DNA of 64,000 bases from Luteolibacter sp. Y139. Its GTDB lineage: Bacteria; Verrucomicrobiota; Verrucomicrobiia; Verrucomicrobiales; Akkermansiaceae. The notes under the pieces were generated by a model. The model had not been told where the DNA came from. It worked only from the letters and a program-made list of their open reading frames with translations, and did not search any database. The stretch is taken from positions 1 through 64,000 of the forward strand of contig NZ_JBBUKT010000012.1 of assembly GCF_038066715.1 (NCBI RefSeq), in the 5' to 3' direction. A program made the position numbers and the translations under genes. Positions 47,170 through 55,638 of this stretch are shown piece by piece. Each line of letters begins with the position of its first letter. Positions within the stretch are counted from its first letter, which is position 1.

Positions 47170-48204
47170 CTACTTCTTCTTCGCCGTATCGAGCTTTTCG
47201 CGAACCTTCTCGCTGAGCTCGTTGTAGAGTGCTTCGTCCGCCTTGAGCGCTTCCTTGGCAGCGTCGCGGCCTTGGGCCAGTTGGGCGCCATTGTAGGCGA
47301 ACCACGAGCCGCGCTTCTGGATCAGGTCCATTTCCAGCGCGAGGTCGAGCAGCGATCCGACCGAGGAGATGCCCTCGTTGTACATGATGTCGAACTCGCA
47401 CTCCGCGAAGGGTGGTGCGACCTTGTTCTTCACGACCTTGATCTTGGTGCGGCTGCCTTGGACGGTGCCGTCAGTCGCCTTGATCTGGCCGATGCGGCGG
47501 ATGTCGACGCGGACGGAAGCGAAGAACTTCAGCGCGCGGCCGCCGGGAGTGGTTTCCGGGTTGCCGAACATCACGCCGATCTTCTCGCGGATCTGGTTGG
47601 TGAAGATGCAGACGGTGCGAGCCTTGGAGATGAAGCTGGTCAGCTTGCGCATCGCGGCGCTCATCAGACGGGCTTGGGCACCCACGGTGGAGTCGCCGAT
47701 TTCGCCATCGAGTTCCTGCTTGGTCACCAGCGCAGCGACGGAGTCGAGGACGATGACGTCGATGGCATTCGAGCGGACCAGAGCCTCACAGATTTGCAGG
47801 GCCTCTTCACCGGACGAGGGTTGGGAAACGAGCAGGTCATCGAGATTCACGCCGAGCATCTTGGCGTACTGAGGGTCGAGGGCGTGCTCGACGTCGATGA
47901 AGGCGGCCAGGCCACCCTTTTTCTGGGCTTGGGCGATCGCGGTGAGGGTGAGAGTCGTCTTACCGGAGGATTCCGGGCCGAACACCTCGATGATGCGGCC
48001 GCGGGGGAAACCACCGACGCCGAGGGCGCGGTCGATGAGCAGGTTGCCGGTCGGGATGACGTCCACATCCACGCGGTGTCCGTCGCCCATCCGCATGATG
48101 GCGGCTTCGCCGAACTCCTTCTGGATGCTGGAGATAGCCATATCCAAATTGCGTTTGCGGGCGTCTGCGAGTTTGTCTGATGCGTCTTCTAGGGTCTTGG
48201 CCAT
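47170..48204 (-). CDS. recA: RecA recombinase
   Basis: 344 residues. The DNA-strand-exchange protein and SOS co-protease. Walker A is GPESSGKT (76-83), with the usual DSVAALV Walker B region, [32 protein letters not shown] L2 region (here [14 protein letters not shown] and [10 protein letters not shown]) and [29 protein letters not shown]. The C-terminal tail ends in Lys residues (LDTAKKK) instead of the acidic tail of E. coli RecA. Two LexA-type palindromes lie upstream, so SOS control is expected. Monocistronic, followed by its own terminator. Confidence 0.98.
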   Translation of the reverse strand: MAKTLEDASDKLADARKRNLDMAISSIQKEFGEAAIMRMGDGHRVDVDVIPTGNLLIDRALGVGGFPRGRIIEVFGPESSGKTTLTLTAIAQAQKKGGLAAFIDVEHALDPQYAKMLGVNLDDLLVSQPSSGEEALQICEALVRSNAIDVIVLDSVAALVTKQELDGEIGDSTVGAQARLMSAAMRKLTSFISKARTVCIFTNQIREKIGVMFGNPETTPGGRALKFFASVRVDIRRIGQIKATDGTVQGSRTKIKVVKNKVAPPFAECEFDIMYNEGISSVGSLLDLALEMDLIQKRGSWFAYNGAQLAQGRDAAKEALKADEALYNELSEKVREKLDTAKKK

Positions 48205-48216
48205 GGTGTCAGGAAG

Positions 48217-48230
48217 TGTTCGGGCGAACT
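48217..48230 (-). promoter_or_regulatory. LexA box 1 (proximal) of recA
   Basis: TGTTCGGGCGAACT, 12 bp upstream of the recA ATG. It matches TGTTC-N4-GAACA at 9 of 10 fixed positions and has the same N4 (GGGC) as box 2. Binding by LexA is inferred from the motif. Confidence 0.85.
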
Positions 48231-48264
48231 TCTCTCAGGGAAGGCGGCTGACGTCAACAAAAGA

Positions 48265-48278
48265 TGTTCGGGCGAACA
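48265..48278 (-). promoter_or_regulatory. LexA box 2 (distal) of recA
   Basis: TGTTCGGGCGAACA, a perfect TGTTC-N4-GAACA palindrome with its centre 48 bp from that of box 1. A TTGACG (-35-like, minus strand, 48257-48252) lies between the boxes, so LexA at both would bracket the promoter. Confidence 0.88.
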
Positions 48279-48389
48279 AAAAAGTGCCTTTCCCATTTCC
48301 GACGTTCAGGGCGCGTCTTCGTTTTTCGCGATGTTTCCCTCCGATTTCTCAATGGATGGAACGCGACGCCCGGAAGGTAAAAACGGACG

Positions 48390-51272
48390 GTGACAGACAA
48401 AGAAACCGAGAGCTACAGGCGTGAACTTCAGCGGCTCAACGAGCGGGTGGATGCACTTGCCCGGGGACGAGCTGCCGAAATGATCGAGATCCGGCGGTCC
48501 ATTCACGCGCTGGAACAACGGCTGACGCCACAGGCAGCGCCCGCGTTTGTTCAGCCGGAAGCTCCGGAAGAAGCTCCTCCCATGCTGCCACCGACGGTTG
48601 CCGAAGAGGTTCCCGAGCCACCGGCCAAGTGGGAGTCCATTGCCCCGGCGCTGGCCGCCGCAAAGGCCGCAGCCGCCGCTGTCACCGCAAAGGCCCCTGC
48701 CTCCTCCCCGCCCCCGCGCGAGTGGGAATCCATTGCACCACAGGCACCGCTGCCTTCACCTCTTCCGCTACCTCCACCCGCGGAGAAAGGCTCCTTCGAG
48801 CTGCGCTTCGGGCGGATTTGGTTGGTCCGGCTGGGCATTGCGCTGCTGGTGACCGGGCTCGTGCTACTGGGGAATTTCGCCTACAAGAATTGGATCCGCG
48901 ACTTGCCGGCGGGTGTGCGTCTGGCGGCGTTGTATTTGGGTTCGTTCCTCATTTCCGGGAGCGGCGTGTATCTCGGCGCGAAGGAAACGATGCGGCGCTT
49001 TGGCGACGTGCTCCTGGCCGGCGGACTGGCATTCTTCTACTGGTGCACCTTTGCCGCGCACCACGTGCCGCGCTTGCAGGTGATCGAGTCGCCAGTGACA
49101 GCGGGCGTCCTGCTGCTCGGTGCGGCCGGGGCGATCGTGGGGGTTTCGTTGCGTCGCGATTCGCGGGTGACGGCCACGATGGGGCTGCTGCTCGCGTCCT
49201 ACTCGACGATCCTGCAACCGCTCGGCTGGCTCTCGGCGACATCGAACGTGGTCCTCGCGGTCGCCGGCACGTCCTTCCTGCTGCGGCCCGGCTGGGCGCT
49301 GCCGGGGATGGCCTCGATGGCGGGCACCTATATCGCTTTCTTCTGGTGGCAGATCGCGGGCGGCAGCGGCGGACGGCCGGACGATCCCTCGGCGCTGTGG
49401 TTTCTGCCGCCGGTGTGGGCGGTATTCGCGCTGCCAAGCGTGATCGGGGTGTCGCGGCACTTCGGCGGACTTTCGGAACGGGCGCGATCAATCTTTGCCT
49501 CGGTCAACAACATCGCGTTTTTCCTGCTCTTCTCTGCCCTGTGGATGGAGCAGCACCGGACTTGGGAAGGCTATTGGGTGGTGCCCGGTGTGTTCGGCGC
49601 GGTCCTGCTCGCCATGGGCGTGGCCGGTCGGTCGCGCGATGATGTCGCGGGCGGCGTGCACGTCGCGCAAGGTCTCGCTGCCTTGACCTTGGCGATGGCG
49701 ATCAAGCTCGATGGCTTCCAACTCGCCCTCGGCTTCGCCATGCAAACGCTGGCCCTGTCGTTCGCCTTCCGTCGGTTCGCGGGAAAGAGCGAGCTGGCCT
49801 TTGCCCTGGTCGCTGGGCTGTCGACCCTGTTCGTGTCCTTGGGCCAAGCCGGTCCTTCTTCGGATATCCCGCTGTGGAGCCACGCGCTGGTCGCCGCGCT
49901 GCTGGTGGCGGCGGCGTTTCCCTTGCGAGACGGTTGTGATCGCTGGGTCGCGAAACGTGACCTAGCCCAAGCTGCCCGTGCGATCACCTCGATTGTCTTC
50001 ATCGCCGGTGGTCTACTGACGATGCTGTTTTGCATGCATCATCTCGCCGCTCCTTGGCGCGCGCCGGCATGCGGCGTGGTGGCCTTGGGATGGTCGGCGT
50101 TCACCCTGCTGCGCGATCCGCAGCGGCGCTTGCTGGAAGCGGGTTGGGCGGCGCTGGTCTTCGGTATCGCCAGTCTGCCCATGCTGTATCCGGGAGACAT
50201 CGATCTGCCGTGGTGGCCGCCGGTGATGGTGGCACTGCTGGGCTTGGCCGGGCACCGGCTGTGGCTGGATCGAGACCGTGCTCCCTTGCAGGCTGATATT
50301 GCGAAAGTGCCGGAGGTCTTTCTCTGGCTGACCGCCCTGACCGTCACCGTGGCGATCTCCAAGGAGGTCAAAACCCTGCCCTTCACTGAAACTTACGAAC
50401 TGGTCGCCTTGGCCTCGGCCGCGGTCGGCATGGTGGCCGTGGGACGCTTCCTGATCATCTCGCCGGTGCTCCAAATCGCGGCGGTGCTTCTGCTGCCCTT
50501 GGCACTGCAGATTCAAACCCGGCTGACAGGTGACTCGGGAGTGCTGTTGTTCATCCCGGTGATCGCCGCGCTTGGCGTGATTCCCCTCGCGCGACCGACC
50601 GCCGTGGCGGTGATCCTGGCGCGATTTGCCGCCGGCTTCTCGTGGCTGATCGCCTGGAACAAGCTCGCTCCCGATGCGTGGGGCGAGGTGATGGCGGCCA
50701 GCGCGGTCGCGCTCGCCATCGTCTCGATGCGCCGTGGAAAGATCACGCTTCCGGAAAGCTGGGCCTTCCTCGCCACCGCCACCGCCGAGTTGCTCGCCCA
50801 CACCTGCGTCCTCTACCGGTGGGTGCCGATGAACCCGGCTCCCTTTCCCTATGGCGCGATCACGGTCGCATCCTGCTTCGCGCTTCCCCTGCTCGCCTTG
50901 GCGGGAGATGCCTTTCACCGGTCGATCCGCCACGGGCTGCTGCTGGCGGCGTCAGCGCTGCTCGCGCTGTGGTCCAGCCAAGCCGTGATCTGGCACTTCG
51001 ATTGGAAGCCGGTGGCGATCCTGTGGACCGTGCTCGGATTCGGCCTCGTCAGCGTCGGCCTGTGGCAAAAACTCTCGGCACTTCGTCACGCCGGGTTCGC
51101 GCTGCTCGCGGTCGCGCTGGTGAAGCTGTTCGCCGTGGATGTCTGGGACTTCGGCACCTTCATCCGCATCGCCGCCTTCCTCGCGCTGGGCGTGGCGCTG
51201 GTGGTGCTGGGCTTCTTCTACAACCGCTTCGCGGATGCGCTGAAGAAGCTCTTCGAGGCGGACGAGGCGTAG
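48390..51272 (+). CDS. DUF2339 multi-pass membrane protein
   Basis: 960 residues from a GTG. The cytoplasmic N-terminus (1-140) starts with a coiled coil (YRRELQRLNERVDALARG, IRRSIHALEQRL) and a Pro/Ala-rich linker. FELRFGRIWLVRLGIALLVTGLVL marks the start of the membrane region, which continues with more than twenty hydrophobic segments to the C-terminus (VVLGFFYNRFADALKKLFEADEA). This is the DUF2339 architecture. Its function is unknown; envelope roles have been proposed on weak grounds. The gene is convergent with lysC, with copy 2 of the palindromic element in the gap. Confidence 0.88.
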   Translation: MTDKETESYRRELQRLNERVDALARGRAAEMIEIRRSIHALEQRLTPQAAPAFVQPEAPEEAPPMLPPTVAEEVPEPPAKWESIAPALAAAKAAAAAVTAKAPASSPPPREWESIAPQAPLPSPLPLPPPAEKGSFELRFGRIWLVRLGIALLVTGLVLLGNFAYKNWIRDLPAGVRLAALYLGSFLISGSGVYLGAKETMRRFGDVLLAGGLAFFYWCTFAAHHVPRLQVIESPVTAGVLLLGAAGAIVGVSLRRDSRVTATMGLLLASYSTILQPLGWLSATSNVVLAVAGTSFLLRPGWALPGMASMAGTYIAFFWWQIAGGSGGRPDDPSALWFLPPVWAVFALPSVIGVSRHFGGLSERARSIFASVNNIAFFLLFSALWMEQHRTWEGYWVVPGVFGAVLLAMGVAGRSRDDVAGGVHVAQGLAALTLAMAIKLDGFQLALGFAMQTLALSFAFRRFAGKSELAFALVAGLSTLFVSLGQAGPSSDIPLWSHALVAALLVAAAFPLRDGCDRWVAKRDLAQAARAITSIVFIAGGLLTMLFCMHHLAAPWRAPACGVVALGWSAFTLLRDPQRRLLEAGWAALVFGIASLPMLYPGDIDLPWWPPVMVALLGLAGHRLWLDRDRAPLQADIAKVPEVFLWLTALTVTVAISKEVKTLPFTETYELVALASAAVGMVAVGRFLIISPVLQIAAVLLLPLALQIQTRLTGDSGVLLFIPVIAALGVIPLARPTAVAVILARFAAGFSWLIAWNKLAPDAWGEVMAASAVALAIVSMRRGKITLPESWAFLATATAELLAHTCVLYRWVPMNPAPFPYGAITVASCFALPLLALAGDAFHRSIRHGLLLAASALLALWSSQAVIWHFDWKPVAILWTVLGFGLVSVGLWQKLSALRHAGFALLAVALVKLFAVDVWDFGTFIRIAAFLALGVALVVLGFFYNRFADALKKLFEADEA

Positions 51273-51318
51273 CGAACCAAGTCCGCACGATTGGCGTGCT
51301 GAACGGGGACTCGGAAGC

Positions 51319-51361
51319 ACTCCGCTAATTCGGTATGCCTATATAGCGGAATTAGCGGAGT
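51319..51361. repeat. 43-bp palindromic element, copy 2
   Basis: ACTCCGCTAATTC (51319-51331) pairs perfectly with GAATTAGCGGAGT (51349-51361). The 3' half also contains the direct repeat TAGCGGAAT / TAGCGGAGT. It lies 46 nt behind the DUF2339 stop and 22 bp before the lysC stop. The element matches copy 1 at 47020-47062. Confidence 0.85.
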
Positions 51362-51383
51362 TCGGCATGTTTCAGAGCGGCCG

Positions 51384-52613
51384 TTACTTCGCCGGCTCCT
51401 TGTCGAGTTGGAAGGCGTCGTGGACGGCGCGGGCGGCGTCTTCGATGCTGGTCTCGTCGACGGTCACGGCGATCTTGATCTCGGAGGTGGAGATCATGCC
51501 GATGTTGATGCCAGCTTCGCCGAGGGCCTTGAACATGGTGGCGGCGACACCGGAGTGCGAGCGCATGCCGATGCCGACGGCGGAGAGTTTCGCGATGCCT
51601 GCCTCGGTCTCGATCTTCGCGTCCGGACTGATCTCGGCGAGCACCTGCTTCAGCGAGGCCTGGGCCTTGCCGAGGTCGTTCGAGTGCATGGTGAAGGAGT
51701 GCCGCGCGAAACCGTCGCTCGCGATGTTCGACACGATCATGTCGAGATTGATCTCCGCATCACCGAGCGCGCCGAGGATCTTGCCGGACATGCCGGGCTG
51801 GTCCGGGATATTGGTGATGGTGACGCGGGCTTGGGAGCGCTCGATCGAGACTCCGCGGATGACGACGTTTTCCATGGCAGGATGTTCTTCGAGCACCAAC
51901 GTGCCCGGGTTGTCATTGAGAGAGGAACGGACTTCGAAGACGACGCCGTATTTCTTGGCGAACTCGACGGAGCGGGACTGCATCACCTTCGAACCGGACG
52001 AGGCCATTTCCAGCATCTCGTCGTAGGAGATTTCCGGCAGCTTGCGGGCGTTTTTGACGATGCGCGGGTCGCAGGTGTAGACGCCATCGACGTCGGTGAG
52101 GATCTGGCAGACGTCCGCCTTCAGGGCGGCGGCAACGGCGATGGCGGTGAGGTCGGAACCGCCGCGGCCGAGGGTGTGGATCTTGCCCTCCGGGGTGATG
52201 CCCTGGAAACCGGCGACGACGAGGGTATTCCCGGCATCCAGCTCGCGCTTCATGTAGGACGGGTCGATGTCCTCGATGCGGCCGCGGGTGTGGGAGCCCT
52301 TCGTGTAGATGCCCGCCTGGCGGCCGGTCACGGAGACGGCGTCGAGGCCGGCTTCGTGGAGGGCCATCGAGACGAGAGCGATCGACTGCTGCTCACCGGT
52401 GGCCAGCAGGACGTCCAATTCACGCTCGGCCGGAGTTTCGGAGAATTCCTTGGCCATCTTGATGAGGCCATCGGTAATGCCAGACATGGCCGAAACCACG
52501 GCGACGACCTGATTTCCGGCGTCGTGGGTGCGTTTGACGCGCGCGGCGACGTTACGCATGCGGTCGATGGAGCCGACGGAAGTACCGCCGTATTTTTGCA
52601 CGATAAGGGCCAT
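51384..52613 (-). CDS. lysC: Aspartate kinase
   Basis: 409 residues from the ATG at 52613; the frame is open 90 codons further upstream but over structured leader DNA. It phosphorylates L-aspartate, the entry to Lys, Thr, Met and diaminopimelate synthesis. Motifs: IVQKYGGTSVGSIDR, VVAVVSAMSGITDGLI, LLATGEQQSIALVSMAL, LGRGGSDLTAIAVAAAL, and CQILTDVDGVYTCDPR. Two C-terminal ACT domains (about 265-409) should bind the feedback amino acids. Convergent with the DUF2339 gene. The leader (52614-52800) contains two strong hairpins, suggesting RNA-level control. Confidence 0.96.
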   Translation of the reverse strand: MALIVQKYGGTSVGSIDRMRNVAARVKRTHDAGNQVVAVVSAMSGITDGLIKMAKEFSETPAERELDVLLATGEQQSIALVSMALHEAGLDAVSVTGRQAGIYTKGSHTRGRIEDIDPSYMKRELDAGNTLVVAGFQGITPEGKIHTLGRGGSDLTAIAVAAALKADVCQILTDVDGVYTCDPRIVKNARKLPEISYDEMLEMASSGSKVMQSRSVEFAKKYGVVFEVRSSLNDNPGTLVLEEHPAMENVVIRGVSIERSQARVTITNIPDQPGMSGKILGALGDAEINLDMIVSNIASDGFARHSFTMHSNDLGKAQASLKQVLAEISPDAKIETEAGIAKLSAVGIGMRSHSGVAATMFKALGEAGINIGMISTSEIKIAVTVDETSIEDAARAVHDAFQLDKEPAK

Positions 52614-52704
52614 GGCCGGGGAAACGGGGCCGGGAGTGAAGGAAAGCGCGGCACCCTTGGCAAGCGTCCGGTGGGGCAGCGGCGGAAGGGGTGGCAAACA
52701 GGCA

Positions 52705-52738
52705 CCGGAGCGGACCGGCATCCGCCTGTCCGCTCCGG
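52705..52738 (-). promoter_or_regulatory. Perfect 11-bp hairpin in the lysC leader
   Basis: CCGGAGCGGAC (52705-52715) pairs perfectly with GTCCGCTCCGG (52728-52738), with a 12-nt loop, 91 nt upstream of the lysC ATG. No T-tract follows. It is the nearer of two strong hairpins in the leader. Confidence 0.65.
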
Positions 52739-52758
52739 AACCGTGTGTTAGCGCCTCC

Positions 52759-52785
52759 CACTTCCCCGGCAAAGTCGGGGAAGTG
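52759..52785 (-). promoter_or_regulatory. Perfect 10-bp hairpin in the lysC leader
   Basis: CACTTCCCCG (52759-52768) pairs perfectly with CGGGGAAGTG (52776-52785), with a 7-nt loop, about 145 nt upstream of the lysC ATG. No gene on the minus strand precedes it, so it is not a terminator of an upstream minus-strand gene. Confidence 0.65.
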
Positions 52786-52870
52786 AAAGTCACCGGATCA
52801 CGGCGGGTCATGAGCACGCGTCCGACAACATATGGCATCCATAACCGGCACGCGTGGCTCAATGCTTTAG

Positions 52871-52899
52871 CGACCAACGACATTATTTACCGACCAACG
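52871..52899. promoter_or_regulatory. Perfect 9-bp direct repeats, candidate LytTR binding site
   Basis: CGACCAACG occurs at 52871-52879 and 52891-52899, one 20-bp period apart. Read on the minus strand the repeats give GTCGTTGGT and GCCGTTGGT, which fit the LytTR half-site pattern ([TA][AC][CA]GTTN[AG][TC]) at 7 and 8 of 9 positions. They lie about 80 bp upstream of the LytTR gene start, a natural place for autoregulation. Confidence 0.6.
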
Positions 52900-52980
52900 G
52901 CTGTCGTTCTCGTAGATTCACGACATGCGTGCGTGGATCTTTTGACAATCTTCCCGCGGTTCCACATTGCTGTTAGAGCA

Positions 52981-53877
52981 ATGGGAGAGGAGGGAGAGAT
53001 AAGAGAGGGAACCCTGAGCGGCGAGGATTGGAAGTCGCTCGCCGGATGGCTTCTGCATGAAAACGCGGACGAGGGGGTGACCCGCGCGCTGGGACTGCTC
53101 GGCAGCCGCCACGTAGCGGACCGGGCCTGGGTGATCCGCTACGACGACGCATTCACCCTCTTCTGGAACACCCACGAGTGGGTCGCACCGGGCATCTCGC
53201 CGCAGCTTGGAGAGGTGCAGGGCATCCCGGTCGATGCCGGCCTGTGGATTCACGAGGGGCTGCACCGCGACGGCCGGGTGGAGATCCGTGATGTGGCGAA
53301 CATGCCGCGGCGTGCCCGCGGGTTCCAATTGGAACTCCAGCGGCAGGGTGTCCGCTCGCTGCTCGCGCTGCCGGTATTCCGCGCAGGCAAGATCGCTTTC
53401 CAAATCGGCTATGATGCCGTGCGCGAGAAGCGCGTGTGGGAGGAGGAGGAAATCCTGGAATGCGCGGAAGTCGCCAATCTGATCGCTCGCTCGCTGTGGA
53501 TCCGGGGAAACGGGGACGGTGCTTCCTTCCCCTCCGCCGATCCCGAGAGCCGCCTGATCCACGTCCGCAGCGGGGCGGGCTCGGTGGCACTACCGCTTTC
53601 CGAGATCCTGTGGATCGAGGCTTCGGGCGACTACACGGTGGTCCACTCGAAGGGCCGCCAGCGCCAGACCGAGCGGCGCAGCGTGAGGGATTGGGAGGGG
53701 ATCCTGCCGAAGGAGGAATTCCAGCGGATCCACCGCGGAGCGATCGTCCGGGTCTCAGCGATCCAGCGACTCGACCGGAGCGGCGGGAAATGGCGGCTGA
53801 CCCTGGCGCCGGACGGGCCGGTGCTGCCGGTCGGGAGAGCTTATCATGGGCCGCTGCGGCTGCGGCTCGGGTTTTGA
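52981..53877 (+). CDS. GAF-like and LytTR DNA-binding transcription regulator
   Basis: 298 residues from the ATG at 52981; an in-frame ATG at 52810 would add 57 residues, but that DNA is AT-rich and carries the direct repeats. A GAF-like sensor domain (about 20-170; AWVIRYDDAFTLFWN, GLWIHEGLHRDGRVEIRDV, RSLLALPVFRAGKIAFQIGY) is followed by a LytTR domain (about 190-298; LPLSEILWIEASGDYTVVHS, FQRIHRGAIVRVSAIQRLDR). LytTR proteins bind pairs of short direct repeats. There is no receiver domain, so the input is probably a small molecule bound by the GAF part. A maltoporin-like gene follows 59 bp downstream and may be a target. Confidence 0.88.
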   Translation: MGEEGEIREGTLSGEDWKSLAGWLLHENADEGVTRALGLLGSRHVADRAWVIRYDDAFTLFWNTHEWVAPGISPQLGEVQGIPVDAGLWIHEGLHRDGRVEIRDVANMPRRARGFQLELQRQGVRSLLALPVFRAGKIAFQIGYDAVREKRVWEEEEILECAEVANLIARSLWIRGNGDGASFPSADPESRLIHVRSGAGSVALPLSEILWIEASGDYTVVHSKGRQRQTERRSVRDWEGILPKEEFQRIHRGAIVRVSAIQRLDRSGGKWRLTLAPDGPVLPVGRAYHGPLRLRLGF

Positions 53878-53894
53878 TAGGGGCGGCGGCGGGC

Positions 53895-53908
53895 TGTACC
53901 ATCGTACA
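53895..53908 (+). promoter_or_regulatory. TGTAC-N4-GTACA palindrome before the maltoporin gene
   Basis: TGTACCATCGTACA is a perfect 5-bp inverted repeat with a 4-nt spacer, 28 bp upstream of the maltoporin ATG, in a 59-bp gap. Immediately after it stands TTGACC, a -35-like word. An operator for the porin gene is possible; the binding protein is unknown. Confidence 0.45.
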
Positions 53909-53936
53909 CTTGACCGGCCTTGGTGCTCCTTGGCTT

Positions 53937-55592
53937 ATGTTAGGGATGGCAAAACCCATTCCCTGCCTGGCCGGGGCCCTATTGCTATCTTCGCTTCCCG
54001 CGTTTTCCCAAGAAGACGGGACGGAGGCTCTCAGAAAAGAGATCCAGGCGATGCGGCAGGAATACGAAACCCGCATCGAGAAGCTGGAGTCGCGGATCGC
54101 CGAGCTGGAGGAAGCGCCTGCACCGAAAAAGGCCGCGCATGCCTCCGGATCCCATCGCGCCGCAGCAGAGCAGCCTGTCACTCCCGCTGCCACCGAAGAC
54201 GAGGCTCCGGCCGTGGCCGATGAAGCGCGCGAGTGGCGGAAGCGTGCCGACGAGCAATTCAAGAAAGACACCGAGACGCGAGACATCGCCCAGCACCCGG
54301 ACGCGGAGAAGGCACTCGACGCCCGCATCGAGCAGGTGCTGGAAGGCTATCTGGATATCACCGGCTACTTTCGCGCGGGCTATGGCCGCTCGGACGCGGG
54401 TGGCCCGCAGCGGGCCTTCGGGATTCCGGGCGTGGCGAAGTATCGCTTGGGCAATGAGGCCGAGAACTACGGCGAGCTCGCCTTTGCCAAGACCTTCTTC
54501 CCGGCGGGGATGTTCTCGTCGAAGGACGGTATGAACGATGGGCCGGTGGCGCGCATGAACCTGCGGCTGGCCTTCTACAATCCCTACGACAACTACGGCT
54601 CGTCCGCCGACACGGACTTCTCGGTGCCGGAGGCGTGGGCCTCGATCGCCAATGTCATCCCGGGGATGCCGGAAGCGAAGTTCTGGGCGGGCAGCCGCTT
54701 CTACCGGCGGCATGACATCCACATCAACGACTTCTATTTCTGGGACATGAGTGGAGGCGGCGCGGGCATCGAGGATGTGCCGCTCGGTGCCGGAAAGTTC
54801 GCCTTCGCGTGGATCGGCGATGGGGCGGAGAGCGCGATCTACAATGACATCGCGACGCCGGACCCGCTGAATATCGCGGGCTTCAGCAAGAGCAGCTTCG
54901 ATTTCCGCTGGTACGACTGGCCGTTTTTCGGAGGAAAGGGCGAGCTGGGGTTTGCCTATTCGAGATCGGAGTCGGGGGTCGATTCGAACGGGGTCCAGGC
55001 CGAGGATTCGGATGGGTTTTCGCTCAGCCTGGTCCGCACTCGCGAGGGCTTTTGGGATGAGAAGAGCCTGCACAAGACCTCGCTGCAATTCGGGACGGGG
55101 CCCGCGAAAACGTTCAGCACGGGCTTCGAGAACTTCAGTGGACCGGCCGGCACCTTCATTCGCCCGGACCCCGACGAGTCGTGGCGCGCCCGGGTGACCG
55201 ACCAGTGGGTGATCAAGCCGATGGACCACTTCTCGATCGGCAGTTCGCTGGTGTATCAATACACGGAATTCGGCGACAACGCACCGTACCAGCACTGGGC
55301 TTCGGCGGGCGTGAGGCCGATCTGGCATTTCAATGACACCTTCAGCCTCGCGCTGGAGCCGGGGGTCGATTGGGTGTCCGGCACGGCCGGTGGTCACGAG
55401 GGCATGCTCGGAAAGATCACGCTGGCGCCGCAGGTTTCGCTGGGGGGCGACTTCTTCAGCCGGCCGGTGCTGCGCGCCTTTGTCACCTACGCGATGTGGG
55501 CAAATGGCCTGAAAGGCGGCGTGGGCGGCACCGACTACGCCAGCGATGACCAGGGCTGGAGCTGGGGCGTGCAGATGGAAACATGGTGGTGA
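53937..55592 (+). CDS. Maltoporin-like outer-membrane carbohydrate porin
   Basis: 551 residues from the ATG at 53937 (an ATG at 53946 is equally possible). Signal peptide MAKPIPCLAGALLLSSLPAFS. A coiled coil (about 27-60; LRKEIQAMRQEYETRIEKLE) and a charged linker, as in LamB relatives with periplasmic extensions, precede a beta-barrel of about 18 strands (YLDITGYFRAGYGRSDAGG, YRLGNEAENYGELAFAK, AKFWAGSRFYRRHDIHINDFY, FWDMSGGGAGIEDVPLG) with a C-terminal aromatic W. The GYFRxGYGRS opening and the RFYxRHDxHxxDFYFWDxSG block are LamB signatures. It should pass malto-oligosaccharides or similar sugars. It lies downstream of the LytTR gene, with a palindrome in between. Confidence 0.9.
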   Translation: MLGMAKPIPCLAGALLLSSLPAFSQEDGTEALRKEIQAMRQEYETRIEKLESRIAELEEAPAPKKAAHASGSHRAAAEQPVTPAATEDEAPAVADEAREWRKRADEQFKKDTETRDIAQHPDAEKALDARIEQVLEGYLDITGYFRAGYGRSDAGGPQRAFGIPGVAKYRLGNEAENYGELAFAKTFFPAGMFSSKDGMNDGPVARMNLRLAFYNPYDNYGSSADTDFSVPEAWASIANVIPGMPEAKFWAGSRFYRRHDIHINDFYFWDMSGGGAGIEDVPLGAGKFAFAWIGDGAESAIYNDIATPDPLNIAGFSKSSFDFRWYDWPFFGGKGELGFAYSRSESGVDSNGVQAEDSDGFSLSLVRTREGFWDEKSLHKTSLQFGTGPAKTFSTGFENFSGPAGTFIRPDPDESWRARVTDQWVIKPMDHFSIGSSLVYQYTEFGDNAPYQHWASAGVRPIWHFNDTFSLALEPGVDWVSGTAGGHEGMLGKITLAPQVSLGGDFFSRPVLRAFVTYAMWANGLKGGVGGTDYASDDQGWSWGVQMETWW

Positions 55593-55638
55593 CTGTGGGC
55601 ATGGACAGGTCCCTCCGGGGCGGCTACCGTCCGCGCGG

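Noticed and set aside
52942..52976. TTGACA as the -35 box of the LytTR gene
   Set aside because: No acceptable -10 sequence at 16-18 bp, so I do not call a promoter.
52810..52980. An upstream ATG extending the LytTR regulator by 57 residues
   Set aside because: The added stretch is AT-rich, contains the direct repeats and a TTGACA word, and does not read like a GAF domain start.
53985..55397. A 470-codon minus-strand frame opposite the maltoporin gene
   Set aside because: Arg/Val/Ala/His-rich product without any family motif, exactly opposite a gene with LamB signatures.
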